Part shown: positions 9,062 through 19,218 of the stretch, piece after piece | How the letters are laid out: each line of letters opens with the position of its first letter | Position numbering within the stretch: the stretch's first letter is position 1 | NCBI GenBank assembly: GCA_963675945.1 | Contig: OY780932.1 | Span: forward strand, 3,596,001-3,660,000 | Reading direction: 5' to 3' | DNA length: 64,000 bases | Source of the DNA: G963556115 sp963675945 | GTDB taxonomy: Bacteria; Planctomycetota; SZUA-567 | Translations under genes and position numbers: made by a program | Notes under the pieces: model-generated | What the model saw: only the letters and a program-made list of their open reading frames with translations | The model's database searches: none | What the model was told of the DNA's origin: nothing

Positions 9062-10069
9062 TCATTTTGGCATAGGCCCTAACTTCACTCCTTCTGGATA
9101 GTATTTCCACCCATCCCGCACCTTTATCTTGTCATCCCATGGCAACTTGTATTCACCATTAGCAAGATCCTTTACCCAGGTCAGATAATTCTCTTTTTCA
9201 CCGCCCGGTTTACCAACATATGCTCTGCAACCAACATTGAAAATATTATTCTCCAAAGCCCAATTTTCACGCGCCTTATCCACAAGACGTGGGAAGAGTT
9301 CAGCAGTAACAATTTCCCAAGGATTTCGATGACCCTGCTGAATAACATTACCATCATAGTTACAAACAGTACCTTCACCAAAGTAGTAGAATACTTCATC
9401 ATAACCTGCAAGGTTGACTGCAAGGGTATACATAAGGTTATGCCAAGCGTTGGTTCTATTTGTCCAAATCCACTGATCATTAACTTGAGTAGAGTAACCA
9501 GAGATACGGATATAAACATTACATCCTTTGTATGCTGCTTCTCTGGCAAGCTCTGGGAACATACCATCATGACAGATACAAACCGCCAACTTAGATCCTT
9601 TAGGGCCATCACATACCGGCATACCATAGTTACCAGGTGACCATGGTTCAATCGGCACCCAAGGCTGCAACTTTCTATAATGCAAAGCAAGCTCGCCTTT
9701 GTTATTAATGATGATAGCGGTATTGTACGGTGGAAGACTTGGATCTTCATTTTTCTCCATCAATGAAAATACGCCCCAAACATCATTGTCAGAGCAAGCC
9801 TTCTTGAATTGACCAATCTCCGGGCTGTCGATTGTCAACAACATCTCATCATAAGTCCAGATCGCAGTATTAAGACCCTGAGTTGAATATTCAGGGAACA
9901 CAATAAGATCAAGATCAGGATACCCTGCTTTAGTGTTCTTCAAACACTTACAGATCTTATCCACCTGCACCTGAATATCCTCAGGCCCTTTAATAACCGG
10001 AACCGGATATTGAACTAGTGCTGTCAATAAAGCTTCATCCCAAGCGCTGACACTCCCAGTACTTCCCAT
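9062..10069 (-). CDS. amiF: Formamidase AmiF
   Basis: 335 residues from the ATG at 10069, which has AGGAG just upstream; an in-frame ATG 23 codons earlier is less likely. The protein closely follows Helicobacter pylori AmiF (334 residues, sequence known to me), including MGSxGS at the start, [21 protein letters not shown] and [13 protein letters not shown]. The nitrilase-fold catalytic residues fall at E60, K133 (YRKLQPW) and C166 (CICHDGM), the numbering known for the H. pylori enzyme. Reaction: formamide + water to formate + ammonia, in the cytoplasm. It heads the urtABCDE cluster, so the importer probably supplies its substrate. AmiE (aliphatic amidase) is the alternative, but the N-terminus and motifs favour AmiF. 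Confidence 0.93.
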   Translation of the reverse strand: MGSTGSVSAWDEALLTALVQYPVPVIKGPEDIQVQVDKICKCLKNTKAGYPDLDLIVFPEYSTQGLNTAIWTYDEMLLTIDSPEIGQFKKACSDNDVWGVFSLMEKNEDPSLPPYNTAIIINNKGELALHYRKLQPWVPIEPWSPGNYGMPVCDGPKGSKLAVCICHDGMFPELAREAAYKGCNVYIRISGYSTQVNDQWIWTNRTNAWHNLMYTLAVNLAGYDEVFYYFGEGTVCNYDGNVIQQGHRNPWEIVTAELFPRLVDKARENWALENNIFNVGCRAYVGKPGGEKENYLTWVKDLANGEYKLPWDDKIKVRDGWKYYPEGVKLGPMPK

Positions 10070-11108
10070 TTTTTTCTCCTTAATAAGATATACAAAATAC
10101 AAAAGATATACAAAAAACTGCCATACGGCACTAATCAAACCTAATAGACATCAAAACCCATACATCACAAGTAATATAATGCTATAAATACTCAACTTTA
10201 ATACTATTGATACTCGCAGAAAACACTCACAAGATCTCACTCACCACTCAAAAAGCCATCATAAATATGAAAATATAAGCATAAAAGCTACGCAACAAAG
10301 AATAACAAATGACCAGAAATTCTATGGTGTTGTTTTTTGTCTTAATCCAATAACTTTTAATCATAATCCACTATCTTATAAGCATAATCTAATGTACATG
10401 ATCAACTTATTTCATAAACGAATAAACATTTTCCGTTCCACTTTTTAATTTATACTGCAACTATACGCTATTAAAGCAGTAATAATTTTATAACATTCAA
10501 CTAAATCATCTAAAACCACAACAATTACAACATATTTGTCATAAGATATTTCAAAATTGTTACTATTGACAAATAAGTAACTCTTGCCTTGTCTTTTTAA
10601 ATTAAATTTCAACCTAACCGATATTACTACGGTTTATTCTTGCATTATCTTCTCTCTAATAGCAACATCTATTCAGATGAAGATAATTCTTATTAATCAT
10701 TTCAGCATCATAATTTTCGCCGAAGGACACCTAGGCGGAAACAAACAAAAGGCCAGAACTCTCCATAAATTTATACTAGTAAAACTTCTTATCAAATCTT
10801 CAGTAAAATTATCATGTTTCTAGTCTAAAATAATCCTTGGGTATTAGTATACCTTTAACTGTAGAGAACCTGAAAGTACACCTCATCCATAATGCACCGA
10901 GTTGCCGTTCAACTTGCTGAAGCGAATTAGACAAACGGGATACCTGAACAACAGGTATCCCGCAATACAAAAATGCCAAAATTATCCACTTAACTATCTT
11001 GTAGAATAATTATAATTTATTCCACAGCGCGTATCACCCCAGACAAAGCCCCAGATATACAAACAACAATTTAAACTTTAGATTATGCAAATAACCCGAT
11101 TCTCCCCA
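10070..11108. other. 1-kb AT-rich non-coding stretch upstream of amiF
   Basis: This lies between the amiF start and the araC-type gene end, both on the minus strand. It should contain the amiF-urt promoter. I found no convincing sigma-54 element, riboswitch or gene; a 79-codon frame at 10584 lacks a ribosome binding site. The only clear structure is the hairpin at 10936-10962. Confidence 0.55.
10936..10962 (-). terminator. Probable terminator of the araC-type gene
   Basis: CGGGATACCTG (10936-10946) pairs perfectly with CAGGTATCCCG (10952-10962) around a 5-base loop. On the minus strand the stem is followed by TTTGTCTAATT. It lies about 150 bases beyond the regulator stop. Confidence 0.55.
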
Positions 11109-11960
11109 CTACCCATCGGCCAATCGCCTCGGGCTTACCCCATATACACGCTGAAAGGCTTTAGAAAGGGCAAAACCGGTTGAGTATCCGGTCATCTCCG
11201 CAATCCGGTCAAGGGTATAATTTGTCTTCCGCATCAGATTAATCGCCTTCTCCAAGCGTATCTGAGTAATCATCCCGCGTGCTGAAATATTATATACCTG
11301 GTTCATATTCCGGTTAAAATGAGTAAGCGACATATGCGCAAAATCAGCCAGCTCCTCGGTTCGCCAGGCTTTACCCGGATTCATATATACTTCCCGCCAG
11401 GCTTTTCCAAGGGTTGTTTTCAAACGGTTAAGGCGATCATTCGGCTCCATTAACTCGAGCCTGAGCAGCATGACCAGCATCTTCACCCATCCTTCCATAA
11501 CCTCCTGATCATTCCAGCACTCAGCATACTCCAGCATCCCTTTGGCGACATACTCCAACTGATTGATCCGATGCGATACCATCTTGGTCTCACCTTTTTC
11601 AGTAAAGGTTTGCCAATAGCCTTTATCATAGAAATGCACCCAAACATAGGTCCAGACATCTTCGACCCAGTACCGATGCGGATACATTGCCGGAACGATC
11701 CAGACCTCCCCCGGACAGAGTTTACCCTCACCTTTAGGTGTCAAATACTTGCATTCTCCGGATATACAGAAGTAAGCACTATGCTGATCAAAGTTTGGCC
11801 GGCAAATATCCAAGGTAGGACGATGTGAGCTCATTCCAGCGCAAATTATCCCAAAGTCTGCCATAATGCGATACGGAGTACCGGTGACTGGAAAGAAGCG
11901 CTGCCACCCCGCATCAAAGTTCATAATATCAATTTCTTCATCAAGTCTACGTTCCGCCAT
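11109..11960 (-). CDS. AraC-family transcriptional regulator
   Basis: About 283 residues from the ATG at 11960; GGAGG lies 6 bases upstream, and an adjacent ATG at 11963 is also possible. The N-terminal part (to ~150) looks like a cupin-type ligand pocket: HSAYFCISGECKYLTPKGEGKLCPGEVWIVP in the register of AraC_binding. The C-terminal ~100 residues are the double helix-turn-helix: ELADFAHMSLTHFNRNMNQVY, then LDRIAEMTGYSTGFALSKAFQRVYGVSP. It is divergent from the sugar transporter operon starting at 12162, with about 200 bases between, so it very likely controls that operon in response to an arabinose-containing sugar. Ligand and sites are inferred. Confidence 0.9.
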   Translation of the reverse strand: MAERRLDEEIDIMNFDAGWQRFFPVTGTPYRIMADFGIICAGMSSHRPTLDICRPNFDQHSAYFCISGECKYLTPKGEGKLCPGEVWIVPAMYPHRYWVEDVWTYVWVHFYDKGYWQTFTEKGETKMVSHRINQLEYVAKGMLEYAECWNDQEVMEGWVKMLVMLLRLELMEPNDRLNRLKTTLGKAWREVYMNPGKAWRTEELADFAHMSLTHFNRNMNQVYNISARGMITQIRLEKAINLMRKTNYTLDRIAEMTGYSTGFALSKAFQRVYGVSPRRLADG

Positions 11961-12161
11961 CATCGTCCTCCATTTAAAAAAAAACAACTAAATGTTCATT
12001 TCGGATATATTATTGGCAAGTCTGGCTATTGTGTCAAGTCAATTTATGAGGTAGAGTAAAAGTATAAATTTTAATTAAAGTTTAAATAATGTTTGTTGTT
12101 TTTTGTAACTATTGGTGCACACCAGTAGTTTTCTATGATTGACCTTTTAAGGAGGAGTGTT

Positions 12162-13433
12162 ATGTTTGTAGCACGTAAAGTTATGTGGTTGCTGTGTTGC
12201 CTGATTGCGGTAATGGTATTCTCTAGCTGTGTTTTTTCCAATGCTTCAGCCGACGATTCTATATCCCTGTGGGTGCGCAGTGATAATGAAAATCTTATGG
12301 TTCCGGTAATCAAAGCGTATAATGATAAAGGTGGAGACCAGATTAAGCTGCAAATTATCCCAGCCCAGGAGATGATGCAGAAAGTCGCCACCTCATATAT
12401 GGCTGGACAAGCTCCTGATATGGTCTCACTCGACCTGATCTACACTCCACAACTAATCCACGCCGATATGCTCATAGATATTACCGATTATGCCAAATCA
12501 CTTCCTTTCTTTGATTCCCTCTCCAAGGGGCATATTGAGGTAGGCTCACACGCTGGGAAAATCTACGGACTGCCGTTTTCAGTTGAAGACTCATTCCTCA
12601 TGTACAACAAGGAAGTACTGCGTAAAGCCGGACTAGATCCTGAAAAACCAGCAACGAACTGGAAGGAAATGACAGATCAGTGTGTTCAGATCTCCAAGAG
12701 TGGTAAAGATGTCTACGGTTTCTATACCTGTGCCGCTAGTGGCGGCTGGTTGGCATTCACCTTCAATCCTTTTATCTGGGCGTCAGGCGGCAACACTCTC
12801 TCAGCCGACGGAACCAAGGCCACGCTCAACACCAAGCCAGTAAGAGAAGCCATTGCTTTTTATCGGGACCTCTTCCAGAAAGGTTGTATTCCAGAGAGTG
12901 CCGCAACCGATGCCGGCGGCAACCGATTCACCGGATTTATAGCTGACAAAGTCGGTTACATGTGCGCCGGTACCTTTATGATCGGTGTACTTCTGAACGA
13001 TTATCCAAACGTTGATTTTGGTGTCACTCCTATACCTGGAAAAAACGGCGGTTATGCTACATTCGCTGGTGGTGATAATATTGTTTTCCTCAAGGGATTA
13101 GAAACAAAGAAGCTAGAAGCAGCCAAGAAATTCCTCAGTTGGATTTACTCTCTAGAAGGACAAACCCTTATGGCCAAGCACGGCAGTATACCTTCACGTG
13201 GCAATATTGCTCTACAAGCACTTTCCAGTCTCGACCCCCGTTACCAGATGCCTGCCAGGATTTTATCACGTGGACACACTCCATATAGCCTGGTTTACAG
13301 TGAGCTGTTCCTGAACAACAACGGCCCTTGGACCGAGATGATCAACCGCGGAATCTTTACCGATGAGAATATTGACGAACTAACGGATCAGGCACAAGAA
13401 CAAGTCCAGCTTGTAATCGACGATAATCTATAG
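12162..13433 (+). CDS. Sugar ABC transporter substrate-binding protein (family 1)
   Basis: 423 residues from the ATG at 12162, which has AAGGAGGAG directly upstream; an earlier in-frame ATG at 12135 has none. The signal sequence VMWLLCCLIAVMVFSSC ends in a possible but imperfect lipobox, or is cut at ASA before DDSISLW. The mature protein is a COG1653-type solute binder: LPFSVEDSFLMYNKEVLRKAGLDPEK and AQEMMQKVATSYMAGQAPDM. It would deliver a mono- or oligosaccharide to the two permeases downstream. The GH127 gene in the operon points to L-arabinofuranosides. Confidence 0.9.
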   Translation: MFVARKVMWLLCCLIAVMVFSSCVFSNASADDSISLWVRSDNENLMVPVIKAYNDKGGDQIKLQIIPAQEMMQKVATSYMAGQAPDMVSLDLIYTPQLIHADMLIDITDYAKSLPFFDSLSKGHIEVGSHAGKIYGLPFSVEDSFLMYNKEVLRKAGLDPEKPATNWKEMTDQCVQISKSGKDVYGFYTCAASGGWLAFTFNPFIWASGGNTLSADGTKATLNTKPVREAIAFYRDLFQKGCIPESAATDAGGNRFTGFIADKVGYMCAGTFMIGVLLNDYPNVDFGVTPIPGKNGGYATFAGGDNIVFLKGLETKKLEAAKKFLSWIYSLEGQTLMAKHGSIPSRGNIALQALSSLDPRYQMPARILSRGHTPYSLVYSELFLNNNGPWTEMINRGIFTDENIDELTDQAQEQVQLVIDDNL

Positions 13434-13485
13434 CCATAAACGTACATAATTAAACTCTACTCAGCGTTTATTTAATATGCTTTCC

Positions 13486-13557
13486 ATGATTGCGGTACCC
13501 ACGTGCAGCGTCCACCATGAACTTAATAATTAAACCAAAGGTGTTTACCGCAATCAT
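13486..13557 (+). promoter_or_regulatory. Large hairpin between binding protein and permease genes
   Basis: ATGATTGCGGTA (13486-13497) pairs perfectly with TACCGCAATCAT (13546-13557) across a 48-base loop that can itself form a short CACC/GGTG helix. It sits in the 217-base gap after the binding-protein gene. Such elements usually stabilise the upstream mRNA or cause partial termination. Confidence 0.5.
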
Positions 13558-13650
13558 TATCCAAACGTATTCTTAGTTAGATTTCTCAATGGAAGAGAAT
13601 ATTTTATACAGTTATAATTAACTTGAGTTTTCACACAGTCTCACAAAGGT

Positions 13651-14613
13651 ATGAATATGAGCAGCGACAGTACTCCCGACAACACTGATTCTCCCGCTAC
13701 TTCAGCAGTAATACGGGATCGGTTAAAACGTAAATACCCTCCCAAAAAATCGCAGTGGATCGCACTGGTCTTTATTGCACCGAGTTTGATTATGGTGACA
13801 GTGTTTTTCCTGATACCACTGATAATGGATATATATATGTCATTCTTCAGATGGCCGCTTATGGGTACGCCAAAATTTGTCGGCTTCAGAAATTATATCC
13901 GTCTAGCTTCAGACCAAGAATTTATCAATGCTCTGATTTTTACTGGGAAATACACCTTCTGGGTGACTATTGCCATTTTTTCCGTCGCGTTTCCTCTAGC
14001 GTTATTTGTTGAGAAACCGATGCGACTTACCGGATTCTTCCGCACCAGTTATTTTTTACCTGCTGTTGTCGGTTTTGCAACTGCATGTATTCTCTGGGTA
14101 TGGTTGCTCAACCCAGATATGGGGCTATTCAGTGTAGGACTTCAGAGACTGGGAATTGTCGACAAGCCGATACAGTTTATCGCCGACTATGATCTAGCCT
14201 TTGTCGCTATCATTATAATCGTCGTCTGGCGTATGGCAGGTTTTACCATGCTCCTGCTACTTACCGGTATCCAAGCCATCCCTACAGAGATTCACGAGGC
14301 CGCGCGTATCGACGGTGCCAGCAGTTGGCAGCACTTCAAACTGGTTACTCTCCCCTTGATGAAGCGCACCTTGGCTCTTACTCTGGTGATGTCGATAACT
14401 GGTTCCATTTTAGCTTTCGACCAATTCTATATTGTCACTCTCGGTGGTCCGCGCAAGCAGACAATGTCCTTGGTGTATGAGGTCTATCAAAAGTCATTTA
14501 TATCATTCCGTCTCGGTTATGGAGCCAGCATTTCAGTAGTTATTATGCTGATTTTAGTTCTGTTTACAGTAGTCCAGCTTTACATTCTGCGAAACAAGGA
14601 ACCAATGAAATGA
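13651..14613 (+). CDS. Sugar ABC transporter permease (MalF/UgpA type)
   Basis: 320 residues. After a charged ~35-residue tail come about six membrane segments (WIALVFIAPSLIMVTVFFLIPL onward). The EAA loop that contacts the ATPase is EIHEAARIDGASSWQHF followed by TLPLM. Start: ATG at 13651 or 13657, with AAAGG upstream. The stop overlaps the next start (ATGA), so it is co-translated with the second permease. CUT1 family; substrate inferred from the operon. Confidence 0.92.
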   Translation: MNMSSDSTPDNTDSPATSAVIRDRLKRKYPPKKSQWIALVFIAPSLIMVTVFFLIPLIMDIYMSFFRWPLMGTPKFVGFRNYIRLASDQEFINALIFTGKYTFWVTIAIFSVAFPLALFVEKPMRLTGFFRTSYFLPAVVGFATACILWVWLLNPDMGLFSVGLQRLGIVDKPIQFIADYDLAFVAIIIIVVWRMAGFTMLLLLTGIQAIPTEIHEAARIDGASSWQHFKLVTLPLMKRTLALTLVMSITGSILAFDQFYIVTLGGPRKQTMSLVYEVYQKSFISFRLGYGASISVVIMLILVLFTVVQLYILRNKEPMK

Positions 14614-15485
14614 GTAGTGAAAAACCCCGTAAGATGAACAAACCACCACTAAGTAAAAGAATCAACGCTACCTTGATATCGGGTATTGGTATAATTGTAG
14701 CGGCCTTGTTCCTCGCCCCAATGTTCTGGGTCACCCTCTCTTCTTTCAAAACGAAGACCGAGGCTGCACAACCACCTCTAATTCCCTGGCCTACTCAGGG
14801 TATATCGCTGGATACGTATTATGAACTCAATACCTTTGGCGCAGGCCTACTGAGGCATTTTCTTAACAGCGTCACAGTTACAATAGGCACAGTTCTTCTG
14901 ACCATAATATTGAGTTCACTTGCAGGATACGGTTTCTCGCGTTTCCGTTTCAAAGGCAAAAATGTCTTTTTTATTATTATCATGCTCACCATGATGATTC
15001 CGTTTCAGTCTGTACTGACCCCGCTATTTCTGGTTTTAACCAAACTCAATCTGCAAAACACCCTGCTAGGTCTGGTTCTAGTTTACACCACTCTCCAGCT
15101 TCCGTTCTCGGTCTTCATGATGCGCAACTCCTTTGATGCCGTACCAATCGATATTGAAGAGGCAGCAAGAATCGACGGCTGCACCACCTGGTCTATCTTT
15201 ACCCGAATTATGCTCAAGCTTACCCTGCCGGGTACCGTAACGGTAGCAATTTTCACCTTTCTCAATGCTTGGAACGAGTTTCTTGCCGCCCTTATCCTGC
15301 TGAATAATACTGAGAAACAAACTTTACCGGTTATCGCCGCCTTCGTGCGTTACGGTAAGTTCGGCGGCATCAACTGGGGATCAGTTCAGGCCAGCGTAAC
15401 CATAATGATGATCCCTTGTATCATTCTATTCTTAATCCTACAGCGTTATTACGTACGTGGGCTTACATCAGGTGCGGTAAAATAA
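14610..15485 (+). CDS. Sugar ABC transporter permease (MalG/UgpE type)
   Basis: 291 residues with six predicted membrane segments and the EAA loop DIEEAARIDGCTTWSIFTRI followed by LKLTLPG. It begins in a 4-base overlap with the upstream permease and forms the channel heterodimer with it. The usual CUT1 phrase LMIPFQSVLTPLFL-like is present as MMIPFQSVLTPLFLVLTKL. Confidence 0.92.
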   Translation: MSSEKPRKMNKPPLSKRINATLISGIGIIVAALFLAPMFWVTLSSFKTKTEAAQPPLIPWPTQGISLDTYYELNTFGAGLLRHFLNSVTVTIGTVLLTIILSSLAGYGFSRFRFKGKNVFFIIIMLTMMIPFQSVLTPLFLVLTKLNLQNTLLGLVLVYTTLQLPFSVFMMRNSFDAVPIDIEEAARIDGCTTWSIFTRIMLKLTLPGTVTVAIFTFLNAWNEFLAALILLNNTEKQTLPVIAAFVRYGKFGGINWGSVQASVTIMMIPCIILFLILQRYYVRGLTSGAVK

Positions 15486-15582
15486 TAACAACATATATTC
15501 TTTAACTTATTCTTTCTGCTGATTACCCGGAGGTAATTGGTCAGGTTTACACCGAAACAAATAACATTTGAAAGGATCTATA

Positions 15583-17517
15583 ATGCCAAATAACAACCAT
15601 AATAATAAACAATTCCGCCCACCCTGCGTACCAGAAGTAAAGGTCGGGGGGTTCTGGAAGCCGATTATTGAAGTAGTACGTGAAAAGAGTGTAGGGGTTC
15701 TATACGACCGTTGCCAGGCTGCTGGTACCTTTGAACAGATAGATGTAGACAAACCCGTACCAGAACTCAAAATTCCTCTCTCCGCAGGTGGAGTTACCAT
15801 GCAGATGTTCTGGGACTCTGATATAGGCAAGATAACTGAAGCCTACTCTTACCTACTAGCAGACAAGCGTGATGCTGAGGTTGAGAAGAAGATCGACGCT
15901 CTGGTCGAACTCTATAAGAAACTCCAACAAGACGACGGTTATATGAATAGCTGGTTTCAGCGGATGCAGCCGGGTAAACGCTGGACAAATCTCCGTGACA
16001 CCCATGAGATGTACAATATCGGCCATCTTCTTGAAGGGGCGGTCGCCTATTTTCAAGCTACCGGTAAACGAGATTTTCTCGATATCATGGAGCGGTATCT
16101 CAATTATGTCGAATCTGTCTTCGGCAAAGAAGAAGGTAAAAAACGCGGTTACCCCGGACATACGGTGATTGAGTTGGCATTAGTCAAACTCTACCGCATC
16201 ACCGCTGAACCGAGATGGTTGAAGCTAGCTGAATACTTTATCAATGAGCGTGGACAACAACCACACTATTTTGATCAAGAAGCCCGCGCCAGAAATGAGA
16301 AGGAAAATCTCAATCCCAGTGTTACCCATGAATACGATCAATCACACCTGCCGGTACGCGAACAGGACAAGGTTGTAGGTCATGCGGTACGAGCAATGTA
16401 TCTATACTGCGGAATGGCCGATGTCGCGATGGAGACCCACGATGACAGCCTCAGAGTAACTCTTGATCGCCTCTGGGATGATCTAACCTCAAAGCGCCTG
16501 TATATTACCGGCGGCATGGGGCCATCCCGCGACAATGAAGGCTTTACCGAAGATTACGATTTCCCCAATACCACTGCCTACGCCGAAACCTGCGCTACCA
16601 TCGGACTCGCCTTCTGGGCACACCGGATGCTCGGATTCGGGCCGGATATACGTTATGCAGATGTTATGGAGCAGGCTATCTACAATGGCGCGCTCTCCTG
16701 CTTAGCCCAGGACGGTCAACACTTCTTCTATGAAAACCCACTGGAGAGTGACGGTACCCATAACCGCTGGGAATGGCATAAGTGCCCCTGCTGTCCACCA
16801 AATATCTCCCGACTGGTAGGCTCTATCGGCACCTATATCTACAGTTGCGCCGAGTCAGCCCTCGCCGTACATCTCTTCTGCCAGAGTTCAGGAGAATTCA
16901 AAATTGCAGGTGGACAGGTAGCTATAAGCCAGGAGACAGAGTACCCTTGGCAAGGCAAGGTTAAGCTTCAACTCACTAAATGTGAAGCCAACGAATTTAC
17001 CCTTGCTGTGCGCATACCCGGCTGGTCAAAGGGCGCCACCGCTTCATTGAATAGTCAGGAATTAGAGCTTGAGAATACAACCGAGAAAGGCTATCTCACC
17101 CTTACCCGCGAGTGGCAAACCGGCGACACTCTGGAACTTGATATTCCCATGCCTGTGCGCAAGCTCTTCTCACATCCAGACATCAAGCAGGATATCAACT
17201 GCCTAGCTCTGGCTCGCGGTCCGCTTATCTACTGTCTGGAAGGGGTTGACAATAAATTCCCATTACATAGAGTTAGAATAGATGAGACGGCAGAATTCAC
17301 CAGCGAATACCGGGAAGACATCCTCGGCGGAATCTGTGTTATCAACGGTAAAGCAAGTCTCGCCCTCTGCGGTGACTGGGACTCCCAGCTCTACAGAGAA
17401 ACACCGGCACAATTCTGTAATACCGAGATACAGGCGATCCCTTACTACGCTTGGGATAACCGAGAACCAGGTGAGATGCGGGTTTGGTTACCACTTACTA
17501 CCGCTTCGCGGCAATAA
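15583..17517 (+). CDS. GH127 family beta-L-arabinofuranosidase
   Basis: 644 residues from the ATG at 15583 with GAAAGGA upstream; the frame is open from a TTG 15 bases earlier. No signal peptide, so cytoplasmic. The family's zinc-bound catalytic cluster is visible: E335 and C337 in AYAETCATIG, and C403-C404 in KCPCCPPNISR, corresponding to E338, C340, C417 and C418 of Bifidobacterium HypBA1; the first Cys of the CC pair is the nucleophile there. Other GH127 hallmarks are DTHEMYNIGHLLEG and YITGGMGPS. It removes beta-L-arabinofuranose from imported oligosaccharides (for example from hydroxyproline-rich plant glycoproteins). It sits between the permeases and the ATPase gene, supporting one uptake-and-hydrolysis operon. 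Exact substrate not tested. Confidence 0.88.
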   Translation: MPNNNHNNKQFRPPCVPEVKVGGFWKPIIEVVREKSVGVLYDRCQAAGTFEQIDVDKPVPELKIPLSAGGVTMQMFWDSDIGKITEAYSYLLADKRDAEVEKKIDALVELYKKLQQDDGYMNSWFQRMQPGKRWTNLRDTHEMYNIGHLLEGAVAYFQATGKRDFLDIMERYLNYVESVFGKEEGKKRGYPGHTVIELALVKLYRITAEPRWLKLAEYFINERGQQPHYFDQEARARNEKENLNPSVTHEYDQSHLPVREQDKVVGHAVRAMYLYCGMADVAMETHDDSLRVTLDRLWDDLTSKRLYITGGMGPSRDNEGFTEDYDFPNTTAYAETCATIGLAFWAHRMLGFGPDIRYADVMEQAIYNGALSCLAQDGQHFFYENPLESDGTHNRWEWHKCPCCPPNISRLVGSIGTYIYSCAESALAVHLFCQSSGEFKIAGGQVAISQETEYPWQGKVKLQLTKCEANEFTLAVRIPGWSKGATASLNSQELELENTTEKGYLTLTREWQTGDTLELDIPMPVRKLFSHPDIKQDINCLALARGPLIYCLEGVDNKFPLHRVRIDETAEFTSEYREDILGGICVINGKASLALCGDWDSQLYRETPAQFCNTEIQAIPYYAWDNREPGEMRVWLPLTTASRQ

Positions 17518-17579
17518 ACAGGCTACATTTTTCATATTATCAACATATATTTTTTTTTAATTACTTGGAGGTTGGGACA

Positions 17580-18650
17580 ATGGGTTCTGTTTCAATAGAT
17601 AATGTATTCAAAGCATACGGTCAGGTGGAGGTTATCAAAGGGGTCTCCCTGAATATCAACGACGGTGAGTTTATCACCCTAGTTGGCCCTTCAGGCTGCG
17701 GCAAATCGACGCTGTTACGGATGATCTCCGGTCTGGAGGATATCTCATATGGTGAGATAGCGATCAATAAACTGGTGGTAAACAACCTCCAGCCCAAGGA
17801 TCGTGACATCGCCATGGTCTTTCAGAATTACGCTCTCTATCCGCACATGACCGTTGCCGAGAACATGGGCTTTGCCATGAAGCTGAAAAAGGTTGACAAA
17901 GTAAAGATACAGTCGGCGGTAGAGGAAGCAGCGGAGATTCTGGGATTACAGCCGCTGCTCGCGCGCTACCCCAAGCAACTCTCCGGTGGACAACGCCAAC
18001 GAGTAGCGATGGGACGGGCAATTGTCAGAAAACCTCAGGTCTTCCTCTTCGACGAACCTCTCTCCAACCTTGATGCCAAACTTCGGGTGCAGATGCGCGG
18101 CGAGATCAAACAACTGCACCAGACCCTCGGCATCACTACAGTATACGTTACCCATGATCAGATCGAAGCAATGACCCTGGCCGATCGTATTGTCGTTATG
18201 AACAAAGGGCTTATTGAACAGGTAGGCACCCCTCGTGAACTCTTCGACAAACCGGCAAACCGTTTTGTTGCTAATTTTATCGGCTCGCCAGCGATGAACT
18301 TCCTTGAAGGCAAATGTGAGCAATTTGGCACTCAGACCTTCTTTACCTCTACCTCTGGAGTACGTTTACCGCTTGAGCAGCAGCCAAAGATCTCGGATAC
18401 GACCAAGGCAGTCTACGGTATCCGCCCCGAACACCTCAAGCTGACAAGCGCCGATAACGGTATAGAGGTCAAGGTAAATATTACCGAAGATACCGGTTCG
18501 GACATCATCGTTCTAGGCAAATGCGGTACAGACCAGATAACTATCCTGCTACGTGACCGCGAGGAGGTCGCCCCAGGTGATATTATCCATATCACTCCCC
18601 TGCCGGGGGAGTCACACCTATTCAACGCTAATAGCGGTAGAAGGATATAA
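17580..18650 (+). CDS. Sugar ABC transporter ATPase (UgpC/MsmK type)
   Basis: 356 residues from the ATG at 17580 with TTGGAGGTTGGGACA upstream; an earlier in-frame ATG lies inside the GH127 gene. Walker A GPSGCGKST, Q-loop VFQNYALYPHMTV, signature LSGGQRQRVAMGRAIVR, Walker B VFLFDEPLSNLD and a C-terminal TOBE region (about 280-350, YGIRPEHLKL). It completes the CUT1 importer encoded upstream; many related operons lack their own ATPase and share one, so this operon is self-contained. Confidence 0.92.
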   Translation: MGSVSIDNVFKAYGQVEVIKGVSLNINDGEFITLVGPSGCGKSTLLRMISGLEDISYGEIAINKLVVNNLQPKDRDIAMVFQNYALYPHMTVAENMGFAMKLKKVDKVKIQSAVEEAAEILGLQPLLARYPKQLSGGQRQRVAMGRAIVRKPQVFLFDEPLSNLDAKLRVQMRGEIKQLHQTLGITTVYVTHDQIEAMTLADRIVVMNKGLIEQVGTPRELFDKPANRFVANFIGSPAMNFLEGKCEQFGTQTFFTSTSGVRLPLEQQPKISDTTKAVYGIRPEHLKLTSADNGIEVKVNITEDTGSDIIVLGKCGTDQITILLRDREEVAPGDIIHITPLPGESHLFNANSGRRI

Positions 18651-19218
18651 AGGGTAAAATTCCAGACCGCGTGTATCCCCGGCATATTAACATTGAAGCC
18701 GTCCCCTTCAAGACGGCTTCATCCTAAACTCTATGTCTAAGCAAGATATACTTACCGACATCATACATAACTCAACAAAATTTAATACCCCCCCCCACCC
18801 AATGTTCTCTACATATAACATCGAAATTCTGATATTAATCATATGATTGCAAATAAGCTAATACTATTACCCGACATTACTGCGACAACCCTAATCATCC
18901 TGAAATCCCTCAAACCCACCAAACCATATACCAGAAAATTCTAACTTCAGCCCGAAGAAATCCCTTGCTTACCTTCATATTGCCAAACAATTTCCACCAG
19001 CAGCACCTAACGTAAAAATAACAATTAAAAACCTGAATTATTTTGTAGAATAAGCCGACAAACTAGAGAACGACATTATAATACTCTCAACACGAACCAT
19101 AATAACATAATTTTACAATAGCATCTTCAAATTGAAGTCTCAAACACACAAAGAACAAGCAATACAGGTTGGATCAGCTCTAAAGTGTTATCATCATAAT
19201 AAATGACAGGCAAAAATT
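18651..19218. other. 568-base non-coding spacer before the RiPP locus
   Basis: It contains the terminator-like hairpin at 18694-18721, a poly-C tract near 18788-18797, and otherwise AT-rich sequence with no supported gene. It should hold the promoter of the export genes. If the RiPP locus is an island, its left border may lie here, but I saw no copy of the tRNA-Thr 3' end. Confidence 0.55.
18694..18721 (+). terminator. Hairpin after the sugar operon
   Basis: TGAAGCCGTC (18694-18703) pairs perfectly with GACGGCTTCA (18712-18721) across an 8-base loop, 43 bases past the ATPase stop. No clear U-tract follows (TCCTAAACT), so it may be a mild terminator or 3' stabiliser. Confidence 0.5.

Noticed and set aside
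10584..10823. 79-codon open frame in the long spacer
   Set aside because: No ribosome binding site, no recognisable domain, AT-rich random composition.
18694..18721. Hairpin as an island attachment site
   Set aside because: It does not resemble the tRNA-Thr 3' end and is better explained as the end of the sugar operon.
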